Source: RZZS01 sp964498755
GTDB lineage: Bacteria > Pseudomonadota > Alphaproteobacteria > Micavibrionales > Micavibrionaceae
NCBI GenBank assembly: GCA_964498755.1
Contig: CAZCIB010000021.1
Coordinates: 1-36,468 of the forward strand
DNA length: 36,468 nucleotides
Reading direction: 5' to 3'
The position numbers and the translations under genes are program-made. The number at the start of each line of letters is the position of its first letter. Position 1 is the stretch's first letter. Below are positions 31,233-36,468 of the stretch, in pieces. The notes below the pieces were generated by a model. That model was given only the letters and a program-made list of their open reading frames with translations. It was not told where the DNA came from and did not search any database.

Positions 31233-33299
31233 TTAACTGTTGCGTTGGCTTTTTCGTTTTTTATCAATCCGGTTTAGCTTCTCCAGAACGTTTTCATCTT
31301 TCATCCAGTCTTCCAGCTTCATCGCAAACTTCTTCCGCCAGTTTGGATACTGGTCCGTCGTTCCCGGCATGTTTTGCGGCTTGGCTTCCCCCCAGAGATC
31401 TTCGAGGTTGATGAGCAAAAACCGTGCCGGACTTTCTGAAAGGCCCTCAGCGACATACATAAACGGCTGCTTCTTGCCCCTCCATTTTTTGAGAACCTCT
31501 TCACGCTCGCTCAGAATGCGCGCCGAACGCTCCCCGCCAAAAGCGCCAACCTCTTCCAACTTCTCAATATCCGTACCGTTCCAAAATCCCTCAAAAGGAA
31601 ACATATCGTGCGTGTTTAGCGCTGCCAAGGCCGCTTCCGGCAATTCCCGGAATGTTTTTTCGGGGTCCGCCTGCAAGTAAAACTGGAAAAGCCACATGCG
31701 CAGCAGCCCGTGACGGTTCATCGCTTCGCGCACAGTGTCCGGAACGGTTCCCAGATCTTCACCGATAATCACTGCGTCATGCCTGTGGGCCTCCAGCGAC
31801 AGCGACGCGAGAAAGGCGTTGAACGGATAAAGAATATACGCCCCTTCCGAAGGCTTGCCGCCATGGGGAACGCAGAAAATCCGATACAGTCCCATGATAT
31901 GATCAATGCGCACCATCTTTGCGTAGCGGAAATAATTGCGCAGGGCGGACCGGAAATAGGCAAATTTATCCTGCGCGAGCTTTTGCGGATGCAAAGGCAT
32001 AAACCCCCAGTCCTGCCCGTGCGCGGAAAACGCGTCCGGCGGCGCGCCGACGTTATAGCCGGCAATGAAATTGCTTCTGTCCTGCGCGACGTCAAAGCCG
32101 TCATTATCGACCCCGACAGGGTAATCGAAGTAAAGCGCGGCCCCGTTTTCCTCAGCGTGTTTTGAGAGCGCCTCAAGCTGCCTGTGCGCGGCGAACTGGG
32201 CGTAGACGTGGAATTTTTTCTCACCGTCTTCGTCTCCTGATAATGACGGTTTGAAAAGTTTAGAGAGACGCGCCAGAAGTCCCTTCTTTTTTTGTCCTTC
32301 CCCCGCCCGGAATCCCGCATAAGCCTCGACGTCGGGATATTCTGAGACAAACGCCTTAAACTCGGGACTTTCCTCTCCGCCCCCGGCAAAAAACTTTTCC
32401 GCCGCGCGCCTGATATATTTTTCCTTGAGCGCATAAACGCCCGCGTAATCAACATGCGTTTGCGCGCGCAGATTTTCACGCAGCGCCTTATCCGCTTCAT
32501 CCATTTCAAACGGCTGTAATTCCGGCAGGGATTCAATATCCAGGAAAATCTCGTTCCAGAAAAACCGGCTGAGCGGCGAATACGGGCTGATATTGGCGCG
32601 TTTCCCAGCCATGCGACCGGCGAGCATCGGCAGGACGCCGACATATTTCCCGCCCAGCTGGCCTGTTTTAACGCAGACCTCGCCAAGCTCTTTAAAGGAT
32701 CCGATTCCCCAGTCGCTCTCCGAACGCAGCGCGTGAACCGGTGCGAACACGCCCCAGCTTCTCTCGCATTGCGGCAATTTCAATGGCGCCGAGATGAGAA
32801 AAGAACTGCCAAGCTTTTTCCCGCCGACGCGGATTTCGAGCGCGTGATAACCGTCAGGAACGGTTTTTTCCAGCTCAAGAAAACTGCGGTAAAATATTCC
32901 ATGCCGGGGCAAGGAACGCTTGACCCTGCGATAGTCGCCAAATGCCTGCCTTATGCTTTCGCCATTGTCGCATGCAATGACGAGCTCGATCTCCCGGCCT
33001 GCGTATTTTTCCGGCAGCCAGATTTTGACAGTCTCAAGCTTGCCGTCGAACGCGACGCAAACTTCCGGGAGGCAAGTCCTCAACTTCTCCGCGCGCTTTT
33101 TTTCGAGCAGTTTTTTAACGTCTTTTTCGCCAAATCCGCCCTTTAGAACCGCGCGCCCTTCAAGCGCGTTGATCAGGCCGGTCAGGGCTTCTTCATCGGC
33201 CCAGACAGTGCATCCCTCATTACTCCAGAATGACGGCAAAACCCCGTAAGCCCGGGCGAGACAACGCAAAGGCGCGCGAAGAGAAGAACGTGCGCTCAT
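31233..33299 (-). CDS. malQ: 4-alpha-glucanotransferase (amylomaltase)
   Basis: 688-residue GH77 enzyme that disproportionates maltodextrins, handing glucosyl segments between chains and releasing glucose. The N-terminus has LARAYGVLPSFWSNEG and a beta-rich extension. The catalytic half has WGVFAPVHALRSESDWGIGSF and ISPYSPLSRFFWNEIFLD. The nucleophile Asp is in VRIDHIMGLYRIF, the acid Glu in IIGEDLGTVPDTV, and LNTHDMFPFEGFW carries the HD pair. The region after residue about 320 has a Lys-Gly-rich low-complexity stretch (EGQKKKGLLARLSKLFKP). The ATG sits at the very edge of the structured repeat, whose GGGAGAGGG arm acts as its Shine-Dalgarno. It follows treS by 184 bases and precedes glgB by 24. 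Confidence 0.93.
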   Translation of the reverse strand: MSARSSLRAPLRCLARAYGVLPSFWSNEGCTVWADEEALTGLINALEGRAVLKGGFGEKDVKKLLEKKRAEKLRTCLPEVCVAFDGKLETVKIWLPEKYAGREIELVIACDNGESIRQAFGDYRRVKRSLPRHGIFYRSFLELEKTVPDGYHALEIRVGGKKLGSSFLISAPLKLPQCERSWGVFAPVHALRSESDWGIGSFKELGEVCVKTGQLGGKYVGVLPMLAGRMAGKRANISPYSPLSRFFWNEIFLDIESLPELQPFEMDEADKALRENLRAQTHVDYAGVYALKEKYIRRAAEKFFAGGGEESPEFKAFVSEYPDVEAYAGFRAGEGQKKKGLLARLSKLFKPSLSGDEDGEKKFHVYAQFAAHRQLEALSKHAEENGAALYFDYPVGVDNDGFDVAQDRSNFIAGYNVGAPPDAFSAHGQDWGFMPLHPQKLAQDKFAYFRSALRNYFRYAKMVRIDHIMGLYRIFCVPHGGKPSEGAYILYPFNAFLASLSLEAHRHDAVIIGEDLGTVPDTVREAMNRHGLLRMWLFQFYLQADPEKTFRELPEAALAALNTHDMFPFEGFWNGTDIEKLEEVGAFGGERSARILSEREEVLKKWRGKKQPFMYVAEGLSESPARFLLINLEDLWGEAKPQNMPGTTDQYPNWRKKFAMKLEDWMKDENVLEKLNRIDKKRKSQRNS

Positions 33300-33483
33300 A
33301 TCCCTCTCCCTTCAGGGAGAGGGCCGCGAAGCTTCGCTTTTCTTGAAAAGAAAAGCGGTAGCTGAGCGGGTGAGGGATAAATTGCGGCTATATGTCCCCC
33401 ACCACTGCAGCTAACGTTTTCTGCGAAAACGAAGCCTCGTTTCCTCTCCCTGAAGGGAGAGGAAAGGATCGCCGCACGTCCCC
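33300..33483. repeat. Structured palindromic repeat copies filling the treS/malQ gap
   Basis: This 184-base gap has two stems of the same family as in nrdG: CCCTCTCCC-TTCA-GGGAGAGGG (33302-33323) and CCTCTCCC-TGAA-GGGAGAGG (33443-33462). Hairpins CGCTTTTC/GAAAAGCG (33335-33342 and 33350-33357) and CGTTTTC/GAAAACG (33415-33421 and 33425-33431) lie between them. CCGCGAAGC, GCGGGTGAGGG and GCTAACG blocks are shared with 16466-16588. No gene is evident in it. Confidence 0.8.
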
Positions 33484-36468
33484 TCACAGCCCCTCCTTCT
33501 TCACGTTGAGCAGAACGGGTATCAGGTCGTTAAGGCCCTTGAGCGGAATCGAGACCCAGTCGGGACGGCTTCCGAGTTCGTATTCAATCTCGTAAAGCGC
33601 TTTTTCAAGGAGGTAGACCTCCGTGAGGAGACGGACTTTGTTCGGCGTCTCCGGCAGAAGATCGGGATTAACCGTCTCCATATAGCCGTCGAGGAATTTC
33701 TTGCTCATGCGCTGGCGCCACATGCGCAGCCACGGCGCGAATTTCTCCCGGTCGGCGTCACGGACCACGCGCTCTTTCAGGTAATAGAACACGGCGTAAT
33801 CGATTGAGCGCAGCATGCCCGCGACGTCCTGCAGCGGGGAACGCTTAAGCCGTCGCTCGCTAACCGATCGCATGGGCTCGCCCTCAAAGTCGAGAATGAT
33901 GAAATCCTTGCCGGTAAACAACACCTGTCCCAGATGGTAATCGCCGTGGATCCGTATCAGCTTGCCGCCAAGCAAATGCTTTTTTACATCGTCAAAATGC
34001 GCCGTGACTGATTTCCAGTTTTTCAGGATTTCGGCAATTTGCGCCTGCGCATCTTCCGGCAAGTCCTTGCGGCCCTTGAGCTCTTCGTGTATGCGCTCGG
34101 CGCGGTTGCGCAAGGACTGGTAAAGCGAGCGCTGATAAAACGGCGTAATGTCTTCCGGCTTGAAGTCAGGCGTTGAAGCGTCCGCAGAGAGCGCGTTATG
34201 CATCTCGCCGGTCCGGCGGCCGAGAGTCATCATCAGGCTGCTGGTATAACCCAGGTTTTCCCGGAACCAGTCCGGCGTGCCTTTTTTGGACTTGAAGCCG
34301 AAGAAGCTCGCTTCCGCGTCATAAACGTCTTCATGGTCGCCCGGGTTTACCGTAGAGACAGGTTCGGAAATCTGGTCAATCTGGTCCACGAAGAAATCCC
34401 AGGCGCTGCGCTGCGCCTCGACGTAATCATGCACCACGCCAAGGGCATATTCCTTGTTGTCCTGCTCGTACATCAATGCGCCAACCAGATGCGTGGCGTT
34501 TTCAAACGGCGCGCGCGTCGAGAAGTGCGCCCCGATCTCGATCTCGGGGTTCGGCCCTTCTTCAAGGCGGCGGAAGATTTTCAGATAATGCTGCTTGCCA
34601 AAGCGCAGAGAGGAATTACTCTGCTCCAGCGAGGTAAAGGACGGCTCGGGAATATCCTTGAGCCATTCCCGCTTGATCGTCGTATAGGTCCGCGATGTTA
34701 ACGCCCCTGCCTCGCCGTCTTTTTTCTTCCGCTTCAGCACATGTTCAAGCAGCGCCATGCCAAACCCGGCGTCAAGAATGGCTTCGTGATAAATGCCGTG
34801 CTGCTTCGGATTGGACGGGTTCGTATATTCGCCGATCACGAGATCGGGGCGTTCGGCGGCGATAAAATCGGCCCGCTCGCCCTCGGTGTAGGTAACCGTC
34901 ACGAGATAGGTTTCCGCGCCTTTCTTTTTGTACTCGACATTGATGAAAACCAGCGCCGAGCGTTTCATCGCATCGGCGTACGGCACCATCACGACGTCGC
35001 GGATCCGGACCTTGGAAATCTTTTCGCCCTTGCCCGCAAACCAGCGCGTCCGCGGCAGGTAATCGGCGATTTTTTTCTCCATCGTTTCGCGGTAGGCGGC
35101 GTTCGTCAAAACTTCAAAAGGCTTGTTCGGCATTTTCATCGTCACTTTGTCGCGCAACAGCCACTGGGAGCTGTCGAGGCTCTTTTGCTGGGACAGGGCG
35201 AACCAGTAAAACCCGTAAGGCCCGAGCGTAATAAAATACGGCAGATCGCCAAGCGGCGGAAACGCCGTATGCCCGACCAGCTCAATCGGCACAAGGCCCT
35301 TAAACTCGGACAGGTCCAGCTCCACATACTGCGTTTTCTTTGAAAGGTTCGCGATGATCAGAATCCGCTGCGCCTCGCCCGTTTCGGGGTCCGTATACTC
35401 ACGCACGAAAGACAGCACGCGCGGGTTCTCCGGCTCCAGAAAACGCAGGCTGCCGCGGCTTAAAGCAATGTGCTGCTTGCGCATCTCGATGAGATTTTTC
35501 ATCCACCAGAGCAGCGAGTTCGAGTTATTCTGCTGCGTCTCGACGTTCACGGTTTCGTAGTGATATTCCGGCGAGATAATGACGGGCAGAAACAGGCTTT
35601 GCGGATTGGCCTGCGAGAATCCGGCGTTCCGGTCCGGGCTCCACTGAAACGGCGTGCGTACGCCATTCCTGTCGCCGAGGAAAATATTGTCGCCCATGCC
35701 GATCTCGTCGCCGTAATAAATCACCGGCGTGCCGGGCAAGGAGAACAAAAGCCCGTTCAAAAGCTCGATCTGTCTCCTGTCGTTCCCCAAAAGCGGCGCA
35801 AGACGGCGGCGAATGCCGAGATTGATCCGGGCCTGCGGCTCGCTGGCGTAAGCCTTGTACATATAGTCGCGCTCTTCGTCCGTCACCATTTCGAGCGTGA
35901 GTTCGTCATGGTTGCGCAGGAACATCGCCCACTGGCAGTTATCGGGAATTTCAGGCGTCTGCTTCAGGATATCGATGATCGAATACCGGTCCTCCATCTT
36001 GAGCGCCATAAACAGGCGCGGCATCAGGGGGAAGTGAAAGTTCATGTGGCATTCGTCGCCCTCGCCGAAATACGTTACGGCGTCTTCCGGCCACTGATTG
36101 GCTTCGGCCAGAATCATACGGTCTTCGTATTTCGAGTCGATATAGGCGCGCAGGTCTTTCAGAAATTCATGCGTCTCGGGCAGGTTTTCGCAGGATGTGC
36201 CCTCGCGCTCGTAAAGATACGGAACCGCGTCGAGGCGCATGCCGTCCACGCCCATCTCCATCCACATATCGAGAACTTTATAAATCTTTTTCCTTACTTC
36301 CGGATTGTCGAAATTCAGATCCGGTTGATGATGGTAAAAGCGGTGCCAGTAATAGGACTTCGCAACCGGGTCCCAGCTCCAGTTCGACGTTTCGAAGTCC
36401 TTGAATATAATCCGCGTTTCCTTGTATTTTTGCGGATCGTCGCTCCAGACGTAAAAATCGCGCCAGTA
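33484..36468 (-). CDS. treS: Trehalose synthase fused to maltokinase (5' end beyond the window)
   Basis: 994 residues are visible, cut by the right edge. Translation continues past the internal Met at 36267 to base 36468 (YWRDFYVWSDDPQKYKETR, matching TreS), so perhaps 100 N-terminal residues are missing. The GH13 half interconverts maltose and trehalose: nucleophile Asp in GMRLDAVPYL, acid Glu in MILAEANQWP, HD pair in LRNHDELTLE, and TPVIYYGDEIGMGDN. After about 35140 a maltokinase domain follows (LPRTRWFAGKGEK, then HGDYHLGQVLF and IILDFEGEP), which phosphorylates maltose to maltose-1-phosphate. This fusion usually feeds GlgE, so a glgE gene may lie just upstream of the window. It is the first visible gene of the leftward trehalose/glucan operon. 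Confidence 0.94.
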   Translation of the reverse strand, partial: YWRDFYVWSDDPQKYKETRIIFKDFETSNWSWDPVAKSYYWHRFYHHQPDLNFDNPEVRKKIYKVLDMWMEMGVDGMRLDAVPYLYEREGTSCENLPETHEFLKDLRAYIDSKYEDRMILAEANQWPEDAVTYFGEGDECHMNFHFPLMPRLFMALKMEDRYSIIDILKQTPEIPDNCQWAMFLRNHDELTLEMVTDEERDYMYKAYASEPQARINLGIRRRLAPLLGNDRRQIELLNGLLFSLPGTPVIYYGDEIGMGDNIFLGDRNGVRTPFQWSPDRNAGFSQANPQSLFLPVIISPEYHYETVNVETQQNNSNSLLWWMKNLIEMRKQHIALSRGSLRFLEPENPRVLSFVREYTDPETGEAQRILIIANLSKKTQYVELDLSEFKGLVPIELVGHTAFPPLGDLPYFITLGPYGFYWFALSQQKSLDSSQWLLRDKVTMKMPNKPFEVLTNAAYRETMEKKIADYLPRTRWFAGKGEKISKVRIRDVVMVPYADAMKRSALVFINVEYKKKGAETYLVTVTYTEGERADFIAAERPDLVIGEYTNPSNPKQHGIYHEAILDAGFGMALLEHVLKRKKKDGEAGALTSRTYTTIKREWLKDIPEPSFTSLEQSNSSLRFGKQHYLKIFRRLEEGPNPEIEIGAHFSTRAPFENATHLVGALMYEQDNKEYALGVVHDYVEAQRSAWDFFVDQIDQISEPVSTVNPGDHEDVYDAEASFFGFKSKKGTPDWFRENLGYTSSLMMTLGRRTGEMHNALSADASTPDFKPEDITPFYQRSLYQSLRNRAERIHEELKGRKDLPEDAQAQIAEILKNWKSVTAHFDDVKKHLLGGKLIRIHGDYHLGQVLFTGKDFIILDFEGEPMRSVSERRLKRSPLQDVAGMLRSIDYAVFYYLKERVVRDADREKFAPWLRMWRQRMSKKFLDGYMETVNPDLLPETPNKVRLLTEVYLLEKALYEIEYELGSRPDWVSIPLKGLNDLIPVLLNVKKEGL

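Noticed and set aside
29973..31277. 434-codon open frame on the plus strand opposite glgB
   Set aside because: It is antisense to an intact branching enzyme, and its peptide is His/Arg/Pro-biased without a domain.
33335..33357. 8-bp hairpin as a rho-independent terminator between treS and malQ
   Set aside because: No T-run follows on the minus strand, and the hairpin is a module of the repeat family.
33296..33487. 63-codon minus-strand frame between treS and malQ
   Set aside because: It consists of the structured repeat read as protein (SPFRERKRG-like peptide) and has no gene-like features.

Overview
The window looks like chromosome of a Gram-negative, probably proteobacterial, organism. 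It carries a lipoprotein with a lipobox, a surface-glycan locus, GDP-sugar genes, an oxygen-independent ribonucleotide reductase (nrdDG) and CheD-type and VapBC proteins. By eye it is moderately GC-rich. An alphaproteobacterial affiliation is a guess from gene style and the structured repeat family, not something I can prove here. Coding is dense: no gap between genes reaches 300 bases. The largest is 237 bases (vapB/nrdD, full of regulatory sites) and the next is 184 bases (malQ/treS, full of structured repeat). I saw no tRNA, rRNA, CRISPR array, IS element or phage gene.

Region 1 (about 0.1-12.3 kb) is a surface-glycan locus. Leftward: glycosyltransferase, AsnB-type amidotransferase, an unrecognised polysaccharide-locus protein and a PglK-like ABC flippase. 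Rightward: a UDP-sugar 6-dehydrogenase (WbpA/TviB type) and a SAM methyltransferase. Then come a second AsnB paralogue (leftward) and a second PglK-like ABC protein (rightward). The second ABC gene appears damaged or unusual: its conserved first ten residues are reachable only through a -1 shift at an A-AAA-AAA run, and about 66 residues covering two membrane helices are missing. The gene content suggests a glycan with an amidated hexuronic acid; this is inference.

Region 2 (12.3-17.8 kb) is mixed: a CtlX-like amidinotransferase-fold hydrolase, a vapBC toxin-antitoxin pair, anaerobic ribonucleotide reductase nrdD with its activase nrdG, and a CheD homologue lacking the catalytic cysteine. The nrdD promoter has a textbook NrdR box and two perfect DnaA boxes. 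Repeat sequence has entered the coding DNA twice here: at the nrdD/nrdG junction, and in frame inside nrdG just after its radical-SAM cysteines.

Region 3 (17.8-20.7 kb) is a three-gene leftward set for GDP-L-fucose: gmd, fcl and a short mannose-1-phosphate guanylyltransferase-like gene, with overlapping ends. Next (20.7-22.5 kb) are three small envelope genes: an LprI-like secreted protein, a three-helix membrane protein and a cysteine-rich lipoprotein.

Region 4 (22.5 kb to the right edge) is a leftward alpha-glucan/trehalose operon: treS-maltokinase fusion (cut by the window edge), malQ, glgB, treZ, a GH57 protein and treY. It joins the TreYZ route, which makes trehalose from the ends of glucan chains, with the TreS/maltokinase route linking trehalose, maltose and maltose-1-phosphate. 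It also has enzymes that branch and rearrange the glucan. The lipoprotein gene starts 4 bases after the treY stop and may be the tail of this operon.
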